The notes beneath the pieces are model-generated. The model made no database searches and was not told where the DNA came from. It worked only from the letters and a program-made list of their open reading frames with translations. 64,000 nt of DNA, taken from positions 2,356,501-2,420,500 of the forward strand of contig OX637402.1 of NCBI GenBank assembly GCA_951799425.1, in the 5' to 3' direction. Below are positions 63,901 to 64,000 of this stretch, in pieces; position 1 is the first letter of the stretch, and each line of letters starts with the position of its first letter. This stretch comes from Ilex aquifolium (taxonomy: Eukaryota > Streptophyta > Magnoliopsida > Aquifoliales > Aquifoliaceae). The translations under genes and the position numbers were made by a program.

Positions 63901-64000
63901 TTATTTTCGCACTGGGGATCGGTGGTTTGTGAATTTTTGGAAGGGAAAGGCCAATGGGGAAGGACGCTTCTATTCAAAGCTTGGTGATGTTTTCTTTGGC
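5432..64000 (+). CDS. ARC3: ARC3, FtsZ-like/MORN plastid division regulator (15 exons, 3' end outside)
   Basis: ARC3 acts in the chloroplast stroma. It restrains FtsZ filament assembly so that the Z ring forms only at mid-plastid; family work places FtsZ binding in the middle region and PARC6 binding in the C-terminal MORN region. Seen here: a Ser/Arg-rich transit peptide (about residues 1-55), an FtsZ-like region starting at [11 protein letters not shown] (about 85-375), a poorly conserved linker (about 375-630) and at least four MORN units (about 646-747). Diagnostic stretches include [24 protein letters not shown] and GGLPEGKGRL. Coding segments are 5432-5763, 11302-11360, 13856-13920, 23910-24044, 28633-28681, 48424-48536, 48654-48725, 56314-56424, 56688-56869, 58346-58630, 58718-58806, 59268-59665, 63033-63137, 63225-63362 and 63893 to the edge. 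Phases agree at every join with no internal stop, so the gene looks functional. Arabidopsis ARC3 is about 741 residues; a few dozen more are expected beyond the edge. Confidence 0.95.
5764..8638. other. ARC3 intron 1, first part: no recognised gene
   Basis: The start is CA/CT/C-rich (5780-5900). Frames on the minus strand at 7219-7533 and 7505-7762 contain a hydrophobic run ([16 protein letters not shown]) and Cys-rich bits, but I recognise no family and they are short. They may be scraps of an unknown gene or repeat. Nothing else stands out. Confidence 0.5.
8639..8993 (+). mobile_element. TRIM-like small LTR element, copy 1
   Basis: Two direct repeats of about 113 bp (8639-8752 and 8880-8993) share AAAGAGAG, AATGATTAGGATCAT and GGGTTGGAT. 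The left repeat is followed by TGATATCAAAGC, a primer-binding-site-like word. There is no coding capacity. The same family recurs inverted at 51851-52198 and 57003-57345. Confidence 0.7.
8994..11301. other. ARC3 intron 1, remainder: no recognised gene
   Basis: The sequence is AT-rich with many stops in all frames. I find no inverted or direct repeat pair that defines an element. It may contain old, fully decayed repeats. Confidence 0.45.
11302..11360 (+). CDS. ARC3: ARC3 exon 2 (59 nt)
   Basis: The acceptor GATTGCAG precedes 11302. The first base completes the Trp codon, then [14 protein letters not shown] and RSLRK follow, matching the NVLMKDSAKGKVQLQQ segment of Arabidopsis ARC3. The donor is GTTAAC. 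It ends one base into an Asp codon. Confidence 0.93.
11361..13855. other. ARC3 intron 2: unidentified, partly organelle-like
   Basis: About 12290-13150 has even base composition, CTTTCTTACTTG-type runs and GC-balanced stretches unlike the AT-rich introns around it. That texture is common in plant mitochondrial DNA, so a nuclear mitochondrial insertion is possible. I recognise no mitochondrial gene in it. The rest (11361-12290 and 13150-13855) holds nothing I can name. Confidence 0.35.
13856..13920 (+). CDS. ARC3: ARC3 exon 3 (65 nt)
   Basis: The acceptor TTTTGCAG precedes it. The frame carries over from exon 2 and reads [14 protein letters not shown] then SCSKAVIL, matching the SCSKTIILV stretch of the FtsZ-like fold. 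The donor is GTTTGT, weaker than most in this gene. The exon ends in phase 0. Confidence 0.93.
14569..14665. mobile_element. Fragment related to the GATC-word element family
   Basis: GGTTTTCAAAATCAGGA near 14571 followed by AGGATCGTGACGGTAGGATCGGATC resembles the right terminus of the 43207-47575 element read in reverse. No opposite end was found, so this is a truncated or chance match. Confidence 0.3.
14850..15990 (+). mobile_element. Ty3/gypsy gag fossil
   Basis: Short + strand stretches resemble the C-terminal part of a plant Ty3/gypsy Gag: a zinc-finger-like region followed by a Pro/Ser-rich tail near 15500-15660. It is an old fossil with many breaks, and no LTRs were found. The left and right limits are approximate. 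Confidence 0.55.
15991..17400. other. Possible nuclear mitochondrial insertion
   Basis: The stretch has balanced base composition with short runs such as GGAGCGATCTCTATGAGGG and AAGAGATATAGACAAGG that look like plant mitochondrial intergenic DNA rather than nuclear intron. I cannot name a mitochondrial gene here. It adjoins the gypsy gag fossil, so some of it may instead be retrotransposon sequence. Confidence 0.35.
17579..18778 (-). mobile_element. 1.2 kb TRIM-like LTR element with perfect target duplication
   Basis: The LTRs are 17579-17730 and 18605-18778 (about 150-174 bp). The element is antisense. Its primer-binding site TGGTATCAAAGC abuts the right LTR, and a purine-rich AACTTAAGGGAGAG abuts the left LTR. 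GTATG flanks both sides. The 0.87 kb inside has no protein domains. It looks structurally whole as a non-autonomous element and fairly recent. Confidence 0.88.
18882..19039. mobile_element. Short relative of the GATC-word element
   Basis: The right end ...CGAGATTTTGATAACCATG is close to the reverse complement of the 43207 terminus (CATGGTTATCAACATCCCG). The left part CACAATTGGGATAGGAATCC resembles the other terminus. Flanking 8-mers do not match, so the exact ends are uncertain. Confidence 0.4.
19040..19920. other. ARC3 intron 3 segment: nothing recognised
   Basis: AT-rich intron sequence with scattered stops in every frame. No repeats, domains or RNA-like structures were recognised. Confidence 0.45.
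20974..21608 (-). mobile_element. hAT-like MITE, CGGACACG family, copy 1
   Basis: The ends are CCATGAAGCACGGACAC and, reversed, CTAAGGAGCATGGACAC. The flanks are ACTGTAAT and ACTATAAT (7 of 8 identical). Both subterminal regions are dense in GGACACG/CGTGTCC words. The body is AT-rich with no frame. It is inserted in a copia fossil, and a second copy lies inverted at 50068-50747. Confidence 0.85.
22262..22470 (-). mobile_element. Copia LTR remnant (antisense)
   Basis: Read on the minus strand it begins TGTTGAGAGT and ends ACATAACA, about 209 bp, preceded by a purine-rich AACTTGAGGAGGAG. It appears as a lone LTR with some adjoining internal sequence (to about 22620), inserted in or beside the 19935-22672 copia fossil. 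Confidence 0.6.
22690..23515 (+). pseudogene. petB: Plastid petB fragment in the nucleus (NUPT)
   Basis: The frame at 23162-23512 is recognisably cytochrome b6: [33 protein letters not shown] and [11 protein letters not shown]. Relative to plastid petB about 25 residues are missing in the middle, including part of the first haem-binding helix region, and the C-terminal part stops at VTGYSL. Upstream, GTACGAGATGAAAGTCTCAT resembles domain V of the petB group II intron, so the insertion came from DNA and not spliced RNA. It is not functional as b6. The left limit is approximate. Transfer by way of mitochondrial DNA is possible. Confidence 0.88.
23521..23909. other. ARC3 intron 3 end
   Basis: AT-rich intron sequence leading to the TTTACTCTAG acceptor. 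Nothing else was recognised. Confidence 0.5.
23910..24044 (+). CDS. ARC3: ARC3 exon 4 (135 nt)
   Basis: The acceptor is TTTACTCTAG. It encodes exactly 45 residues, including [20 protein letters not shown] and [15 protein letters not shown], the most conserved stretch of the FtsZ-like domain in ARC3 proteins. The donor is GTATGG, phase 0. Confidence 0.95.
24366..24730 (+). repeat. Local tandem duplications in intron 4
   Basis: A unit of about 115 bp is present twice (24366-24481, 24482-24597), with shared ATGCAAGACCAGCATC, GAAACTGCCAGACACATTTGA and GTTTGAAATACTCGT. A second unit (GAGGTTTTTCAACTGGGACTGCAGT and TGTCATATATGCGACTTAG-like words) follows in two partial copies to about 24730. The copies differ by small indels, so the duplications are not recent. 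Confidence 0.8.
25185..26165. mobile_element. Candidate hAT-like element with GTAACGG words
   Basis: It starts CATAGTTTTACC and ends GGTCGATTTTTGAAACTATG, giving inverted CATAGTTT ends. Inside the left end are repeated GTAACG words and inside the right end CATTACG/CGTTAGGG words. The flanking 8-mers CACATGGC and CTCATTAC agree at only 5 of 8 positions, so the target duplication is not proven. Confidence 0.45.
26310..28560 (+). mobile_element. Ty1/copia fossil (sense)
   Basis: LTR-like sequences at about 26310-26422 and 28450-28560 resemble each other. A TGGCATCAGAGC primer site follows the left one. Gag-type sequence (about 26600-27400) and RNase H (about 27900-28330) are recognisable; most of pol between them is absent. 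Old and heavily broken. It ends about 70 bp before ARC3 exon 5. Confidence 0.75.
28633..28681 (+). CDS. ARC3: ARC3 exon 5 (49 nt microexon)
   Basis: The acceptor is CTTCTGCAG. It reads [16 protein letters not shown] plus one base, matching VSELVRKLREHTNFCIV of Arabidopsis. The donor is GTAAGA. It lies only about 70 bp after the 3' end of a copia fossil and before a 19.7 kb intron, so correct splicing depends on a short island of host sequence. Confidence 0.92.
29085..29255 (-). mobile_element. Copia LTR remnant (antisense)
   Basis: TGAATATTAGGGTTTAGG followed by a purine-rich AGGAGAAGAAGAG block and TATTTATATTAGATTGA match the layout of the LTRs at 39959, 43036, 48880 and 55936. The far end is not clean. 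A lone, truncated LTR. Confidence 0.55.
30502..31480. mobile_element. hAT-like element, CGATACG family, copy 1
   Basis: The ends are CATAGTTATCAAATCGTG and, reversed, CATAGTCGTTAGTATCG. It is flanked by perfect 8-bp GACACCAC repeats. Subterminal arrays of GTATCG/CGATAC words fill about 100 bp at the left and 160 bp at the right. The centre has a (GAA)n tract (30931-30966), an AG-rich stretch and CCTAGGGTTTATCC before a GTTAGT splice-donor-like word, which may be the 5' end of a lost transposase gene. It is inserted in the Helitron. Confidence 0.88.
32630..32745 (-). pseudogene. PPR gene fragment captured in Helitron
   Basis: The minus strand reads [20 protein letters not shown], then a stop where PPR proteins usually have Trp, then NVMISGC. 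This is one repeat of a PLS-class pentatricopeptide protein (usual form LELARKVFDEM then DLVSWN-MI-GY). No neighbouring PPR repeats are readable, so only a scrap remains. Gene-fragment capture is a known habit of Helitrons. Confidence 0.6.
35119..35264 (+). repeat. About seven 21-bp tandem repeats
   Basis: The unit is close to GGCTGAATCTGCACCTGGGGT, repeated about seven times with point differences and keeping a 21-base step. It lies in the leader of the copia fossil. The step keeps a seven-codon periodicity, but no protein family was recognised. Confidence 0.8.
36457..37199 (+). mobile_element. Probable solo LTR inserted in copia
   Basis: This roughly 740-bp block interrupts copia sequence, which resumes on the far side after a short repeat (ATATTTG on both sides). 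It contains TATAGTGGTTCGGTC, a phrase common in plant LTRs, and has inverted TGATG/CATCA ends. Three to four copies of a roughly 60-bp unit (AGGAGGAGGCTCTTGG) lie at 36893-37045. No internal region is present, hence solo LTR. Confidence 0.55.
37238..37586 (+). mobile_element. hAT-like MITE, CGTTTCG family, copy 1
   Basis: 349 bp, with ends CAAGGATCAAAATTTC and, reversed, CAAGGATCAAAATATCG. Perfect 8-bp ATTTCTTA repeats flank it. The subterminal regions carry CGTTTCG/CGAAACG words, with a GGAAAC array expanded at the right end. The start CAAGG fits the hAT end pattern YARNG. It is inserted in a copia integrase region. Confidence 0.93.
37849..38225 (+). mobile_element. Tandem TRIM (LTR-internal-LTR-internal-LTR)
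   Basis: Three LTR-like copies (about 37849-37940, 38020-38105 and a partial one from 38197) share TATAAATACTTAA and ACAACTTAAGTTTTT. They alternate with two internal segments that begin near TGGTATC(A/G)GAG and contain CACCCTAATTATT and TTTCACGTG-like words. Shared-LTR tandem arrays are typical of TRIMs. No coding sequence. Confidence 0.75.
38226..38857. other. ARC3 intron 5 segment: unidentified
   Basis: The stretch is richer in GC than its neighbours from 38400 to 38780 and contains a small palindrome, ACCTACCGGTAGGT. Short frames on both strands match nothing I know. It could be captured gene or repeat sequence. Confidence 0.4.
38858..40508 (-). mobile_element. Ty1/copia fossil (antisense), 5' half
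   Basis: The 5' LTR is about 39959-40508, with a MITE inside it. The primer site TTGGTATAAGAGC abuts it at 39946-39958. Gag-pol junction, protease and pre-integrase type sequence occupies about 38858-39480. The 3' half is absent. Broken in several places. Confidence 0.75.
40115..40464 (+). mobile_element. hAT-like MITE, CGTTTCG family, copy 2
   Basis: 350 bp, same family and orientation as 37238-37586. The ends are CAATGATCAAAATTTTATTTC and ...TTTTGATCCTTG. The flanks are ATATTACC and ATATCACC (7 of 8). It lies inside the LTR of the antisense copia fossil. Confidence 0.9.
40509..41320. other. ARC3 intron 5 segment: nothing recognised
   Basis: The first part is A-rich, followed by ordinary intron-like sequence. 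Short frames only, with no domain or repeat pair recognised. Confidence 0.4.
41330..42982 (+). mobile_element. LINE (L1-type) 3' fragment
   Basis: It matches the 3' half of a plant L1 ORF2: the end of the reverse transcriptase (LKYLGLPL-like, 41515-41540) followed by the zinc-binding RVT region ([11 protein letters not shown] near 42385, MCKGDSE near 42480). It ends in a poly(A) run at 42961-42980. It is 5'-truncated, with several stops and frameshifts. It resembles the copy at 46212-47346 closely, including the CCGTGGAAATTCATTTCTCAGG stretch, but has more damage. Confidence 0.82.
43994..44899 (+). CDS. LINE ORF1-like protein (DUF4283 type)
   Basis: An open frame of about 300 codons; the first ATG is at 43994 (a GTG lies nine bases earlier). 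[16 protein letters not shown] and then [11 protein letters not shown] (about 44720-44800) match the DUF4283-type region at the N-terminus of plant L1 ORF1 proteins, which bind nucleic acid. The usual CCHC knuckle is not seen before the stop. A second open stretch (44946-45182) may be its continuation. It lies upstream of the LINE 3' end at 46212-47346 and is probably the 5' part of the same insertion. Host function is unlikely. Confidence 0.65.
   Translation: MKKYKHVSKDVRIDQKLFLVEVEVEEEPLGEAVKITERSRLSSFSIIVGLGGISWLCDALEAAIQWRGPVTFFRKFRCYSYKLWVERSSNRRGHFITISKFTSSSKRDFIGVPYGENVKGWRSFQRMLSDMLKGDGIAGDVDMQENEIVENKDTDGSAVICKRESIFIPWRTINQNLKIKLNVDIQLLPFQLDKPVFFCENEEHAASIWSVNAITTENVGLIKFLKWVPESNLGRNRISFLGGWIGIEGLPFHLWKEEVFRKIGDCCGGFDQADHGTLSLYNLFKPKLWWEDVKSGIYHHY
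45240..46205. mobile_element. LTR-retroelement fragment between LINE parts
   Basis: The minus strand has TGGTATTAGAACGAGG near 46022-46037, a primer-site-like word, next to a region (46038-46205) that resembles an LTR. Inside are a (TA)n tract at 45919-45957, an AG tract at 46048-46072 and CCGGACC/ACCGGGT-rich sequence at 45330-45490. It is a broken fragment that seems to have replaced the middle of the LINE. Confidence 0.45.
46212..47346 (+). mobile_element. LINE 3' end with zinc-binding RT domain
   Basis: An open frame from 46308 to 46985 encodes the zf-RVT region: [44 protein letters not shown] and [19 protein letters not shown] with its Cys-Cys-His-Cys pattern. A stop at 46983 precedes a short 3' tail and a poly(A) run (47332-47346). 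The reverse-transcriptase core is missing. It is less decayed than the 41330-42982 copy. Confidence 0.85.
47624..48423. other. ARC3 intron 5 end
   Basis: Ordinary intron sequence leading to exon 6. A 26-bp stretch near 48023-48072 is duplicated in tandem (TTAGTTATTCTCAACAATCC). No gene or element was recognised. Confidence 0.5.
48424..48536 (+). CDS. ARC3: ARC3 exon 6
   Basis: The acceptor is GGGATCAG. Joined to exon 5 it reads [12 protein letters not shown] then [18 protein letters not shown], nearly identical to Arabidopsis ARC3. It ends SIMIS at a strong donor, GTAAGT. The fit across the 19.7 kb intron is exact in phase. Confidence 0.95.
48654..48725 (+). CDS. ARC3: ARC3 exon 7 (72 nt)
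   Basis: The acceptor is TTATGACAG. It encodes 24 residues, [13 protein letters not shown] then [11 protein letters not shown], equivalent to the MHENFIDVMHKDMKELK segment. The donor is GTAGGT. Intron 6 before it is only 117 bp. Confidence 0.94.
49608..49943. mobile_element. hAT-like MITE, GAGTCG-word family
   Basis: 336 bp, with ends TATGGTTCAAAGTATCG and, reversed, CATAGTTCAAAATCAC. The flanks are GCATGAAC and ACATGAAC (7 of 8). GAGTCG/CGACTC and GATACCG words occur throughout. A related start lies at 60899. It is inserted in the copia element. Confidence 0.78.
50068..50747 (+). mobile_element. hAT-like MITE, CGGACACG family, copy 2
   Basis: 680 bp, with ends CTAAGAAGCATGGACAC and, reversed, CTATGAAGCACGGACAC. 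Perfect 8-bp CTCTCAAC repeats flank it. About 100 bp inside each end is packed with GGACACG/ACACGGA words; the centre is AT-rich and matches the inverted copy at 20974-21608. No coding frame. Confidence 0.93.
51060..51727. mobile_element. hAT-like element, CGATACG family, copy 2
   Basis: 668 bp, with ends CATAGTTGTTAGTATCG and, reversed, CATAGTTATCAAATCG. Perfect 8-bp GTCTGAAG repeats flank it. It has the same palindromic GTATCGTACGATAC arrays as 30502-31480 but in the opposite orientation, with a shorter centre lacking the AG-rich part. A 20-base ACCCTAATTTATTTAC-like unit repeats near 51420-51500. Confidence 0.92.
51851..52198 (-). mobile_element. TRIM-like small LTR element, copy 2
   Basis: Direct repeats at 51851-51960 and about 52091-52198 share CAATCCAAAATCAATTG-type and TCCTAATTATTCAATATGAG-type words. 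GCTCTGATACCACG (a reversed primer-site word) stands before the right repeat. It is inserted in the reverse transcriptase region of the copia element. Same family as 8639-8993. Confidence 0.72.
53240..53592 (+). mobile_element. hAT-like MITE, CGTTTCG family, copy 3
   Basis: 353 bp with ends CAAGGATTAAAATTTCG and TTTTGATCCTTG. Perfect 8-bp CATACGAT repeats flank it. Same orientation as the other three copies. It is inserted in the copia element. Confidence 0.94.
53656..54666. mobile_element. hAT-like element, CGAATACG family, with SINE inside
   Basis: The ends are CTAGGAAACACGTATACG and, reversed, CTATGAAACATGAATAC. The flanks are GAGACATG and GGTACATG (6 of 8). ACGAATACG words at the left and GTATCCGATATG/CGTATTCG words at the right form subterminal arrays. 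A SINE occupies 54059-54376. The termini are similar to the CGGACACG family (CTATGAAGCA), so the two families may be related. Confidence 0.75.
54059..54376 (-). mobile_element. tRNA-derived SINE
   Basis: The minus strand begins with a tRNA-like head: box A TAGCTCAGTTGG (54353-54364) and box B GGTTCGAAGTCC (54309-54320), spaced as in a Pol III promoter. It ends in a short homopolymer at 54059-54064. Perfect 17-bp repeats (TGATAGATGTGATATTT) flank it at 54042-54058 and 54377-54393. The length, about 318 bp, is long for an Au-type plant SINE. It looks whole and fairly recent. Confidence 0.92.
54903..54972 (+). mobile_element. Helitron-like 3' terminus
   Basis: A perfect hairpin, ACGTGC AAC GCACGT (54945-54959), is followed 13 bases on by CTAG and then T. 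This is a Helitron 3' end. A 5' TC end could not be placed, so the element may be a fragment as short as 70 bp. Confidence 0.5.
54973..55935. other. Copia leader region and unassigned intron sequence
   Basis: 55017-55230 contains GGGTAGG/TAGGGTAGGG-rich sequence and may be another small DNA element (right end reversed: TAGGGGTGTTAAATTTCC), but no matching left end or target repeat was found. 55230-55935 is probably copia leader, shared in style with 18440-18600. Confidence 0.35.
56314..56424 (+). CDS. ARC3: ARC3 exon 8 (111 nt)
   Basis: The acceptor is ATGTACAG. It encodes 37 residues including [31 protein letters not shown] and ending GVK. It matches the region where FtsZ proteins carry the GxGxG-like turn and following helix. 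The donor is GTAAGA, phase 0. Confidence 0.95.
56688..56869 (+). CDS. ARC3: ARC3 exon 9
   Basis: The acceptor is TTTGCTCAG. It reads [28 protein letters not shown] and [13 protein letters not shown], the end of the FtsZ-like domain. The donor is GTATGA and the exon ends two bases into a Gly codon. Confidence 0.95.
57003..57345 (-). mobile_element. TRIM-like small LTR element, copy 3
   Basis: Direct repeats at about 57003-57108 and 57238-57345 share AGAGCATCCAA, AACCAATTG and CAACCTTGGGTG. CTTTGATATCATG precedes the right repeat. Same family as 8639-8993 and 51851-52198. It lies in ARC3 intron 9 after a T run (56942-56963). Confidence 0.7.
57346..58345. other. ARC3 intron 9 remainder
   Basis: AT-rich intron. 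CAGCTGCCACGTGTCATG (57765-57782) and CCAGCTGCCATGTGTCC (57887-57903) are near copies of one motif about 120 bp apart. An (AG)n(AC)n microsatellite lies at 58087-58158. No gene was recognised. Confidence 0.5.
58087..58158 (+). repeat. (AG)n(AC)n compound microsatellite
   Basis: About 12 AG units followed by about 12 AC units and then an AG-rich tail. It lies in ARC3 intron 9, about 190 bp before exon 10. Confidence 0.95.
58346..58630 (+). CDS. ARC3: ARC3 exon 10
   Basis: The acceptor is GATTATCAG. It encodes 95 residues of the variable linker after the FtsZ-like domain, with [16 protein letters not shown] similar to IFSGLVPFVLNIF of Arabidopsis. The donor GTTTTT is weak, but exon 11 resumes in phase after an 87-bp intron. 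Reading on past 58630 stays open by chance. Confidence 0.88.
58718..58806 (+). CDS. ARC3: ARC3 exon 11 (89 nt)
   Basis: The acceptor is TATTGTAG. It encodes an acidic, Ser-rich linker segment, [13 protein letters not shown]. The donor GTACGT lies directly before the MITE-bearing intron 11. Sequence similarity to other ARC3 proteins is low here, so the call rests on phase and splice sites. Confidence 0.83.
58857..59209 (+). mobile_element. hAT-like MITE, CGTTTCG family, copy 4
   Basis: 353 bp with ends CAAGGAACAAAATTTCG and TTTTGATCCTTG. Perfect 8-bp CTTTGAAT repeats flank it. It makes up most of the 461-bp ARC3 intron 11; without it the intron would be 100 bp. It contains a duplicated CGTTTCGGTCTCCTTGGAAA unit near its right end. 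Confidence 0.95.
59268..59665 (+). CDS. ARC3: ARC3 exon 12 (398 nt)
   Basis: The acceptor is TTCATTATAG. It reads [39 protein letters not shown] and ends LSVRAASML, where Arabidopsis has LSARASSML just before the MORN region. The donor is GTAAAG, phase 0. This is the longest exon in the window. Confidence 0.94.
59666..60898. other. ARC3 intron 12, first part
   Basis: 59666-60090 is plain intron. About 60100-60890 is GC-richer and could be an LTR belonging to the antisense Ty3/gypsy fossil to its right (a GGGGGCGTGTC stretch at 60856 stands near its end), but no paired copy is in the window. Confidence 0.35.
60899..61010. mobile_element. One end of a GAGTCG-word element
   Basis: CATGGTTCAAAGTTACGG followed by GGTATCGGCC, GACTCGGAG and ATCGATCGAGG resembles the start of the 49608-49943 element. 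No opposite end was found; the right limit is arbitrary. Confidence 0.45.
61380..62653 (-). mobile_element. Ty3/gypsy pol fossil (antisense)
   Basis: Reverse transcriptase is recognisable at about 62093-62530 ([34 protein letters not shown]). Late RT/RNase H type sequence continues to about 61380. There are a few breaks in the RT part and more further left. No paired LTRs. It lies in ARC3 intron 12. Confidence 0.85.
62654..63032. other. ARC3 intron 12 end
   Basis: Ordinary AT-rich intron sequence up to the GCATGCAG acceptor of exon 13. Nothing else was recognised. Confidence 0.5.
63033..63137 (+). CDS. ARC3: ARC3 exon 13, first MORN unit
   Basis: The acceptor is TGCATGCAG. It encodes [16 protein letters not shown] then [19 protein letters not shown]; the second half is MORN unit 1 (YxGxxxxGxxxGxG-like). 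Arabidopsis has SSKRWSPILEMQYRGG here. The donor is GTAATG. Confidence 0.95.
63225..63362 (+). CDS. ARC3: ARC3 exon 14, MORN units 2-3
   Basis: The acceptor is TTTTTCAG. It encodes 46 residues: [28 protein letters not shown] and [17 protein letters not shown], two MORN repeats with the usual Tyr-x-Gly and Gly-x-Gly spacing. The donor is GTATGG. Intron 13 is 87 bp. Confidence 0.95.
63363..63892. other. ARC3 intron 14
   Basis: 530 bp of T-rich intron. The minus-strand frame at 63498-63749 has no recognisable family and is taken as chance. Confidence 0.6.
63893..64000 (+). CDS. ARC3: ARC3 exon 15 (partial), MORN units 3-5
   Basis: The acceptor is AATCATGTAG. It reads [29 protein letters not shown] and LGDVFFG up to the window edge, the fourth MORN unit and the start of the next. 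The frame is open at the edge. The stop codon and 3' UTR are outside. Confidence 0.93.

Overview
The window is plant nuclear DNA and holds essentially one host gene. That gene is ARC3 (ACCUMULATION AND REPLICATION OF CHLOROPLASTS 3), the FtsZ-like, MORN-repeat regulator of plastid division, on the + strand. It starts at 5432 and runs off the right edge. Fifteen exons, all with GT-AG borders and a reading frame that stays open across every join, give 2,241 nt (747 codons) of coding sequence within 58,569 bp, so about 96% of the gene is intron. The order and wording of the protein follow Arabidopsis ARC3 as I remember it. The exact species cannot be read from this; an angiosperm, probably a eudicot with a repeat-rich genome, fits best.

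Layout. 1-5229: stacked terminal-inverted-repeat DNA transposons whose outer end lies about 200 bp before the ARC3 start codon. 5432-5763: exon 1 (transit peptide and start of the FtsZ-like domain). Intron 1 (5.5 kb): a small TRIM and unidentified old sequence. Intron 2 (2.5 kb): unidentified, partly organelle-like. Intron 3 (10 kb): a Ty3/gypsy gag fossil, a possible mitochondrial insertion, a 1.2 kb TRIM-like element with perfect flanking repeats, copia fossils and a plastid petB fragment that keeps part of its group II intron. Intron 4 (4.6 kb): local duplications, a candidate hAT-like element and a copia fossil. Intron 5 (19.7 kb): a non-autonomous Helitron carrying a PPR gene scrap, two copia fossils in opposite directions, a tandem TRIM, LINE remnants and several small DNA elements. 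Intron 7 (7.6 kb): one old antisense copia element used as a landing pad by at least five small DNA elements, a SINE and a TRIM. Introns 9, 11 and 12 hold a TRIM, a 353 bp MITE and a Ty3/gypsy pol fossil. Exons 13-15 encode the MORN repeats; the last exon or exons lie outside the window.

The strongest unexplained signal is a group of at least six distinct short-element families sharing one design: ends of the form Y-W-N-N-G, 8-bp target duplications (several perfect), and dense arrays of short CG-containing words just inside each end, with a different word in each family (CGGACACG, CGAATACG, CGATACG, CGTTTCG, GAGTCG, GATCCTAGGATC). This fits non-autonomous hAT elements. The repeated design across unrelated-looking sequences is worth a genome-wide look.
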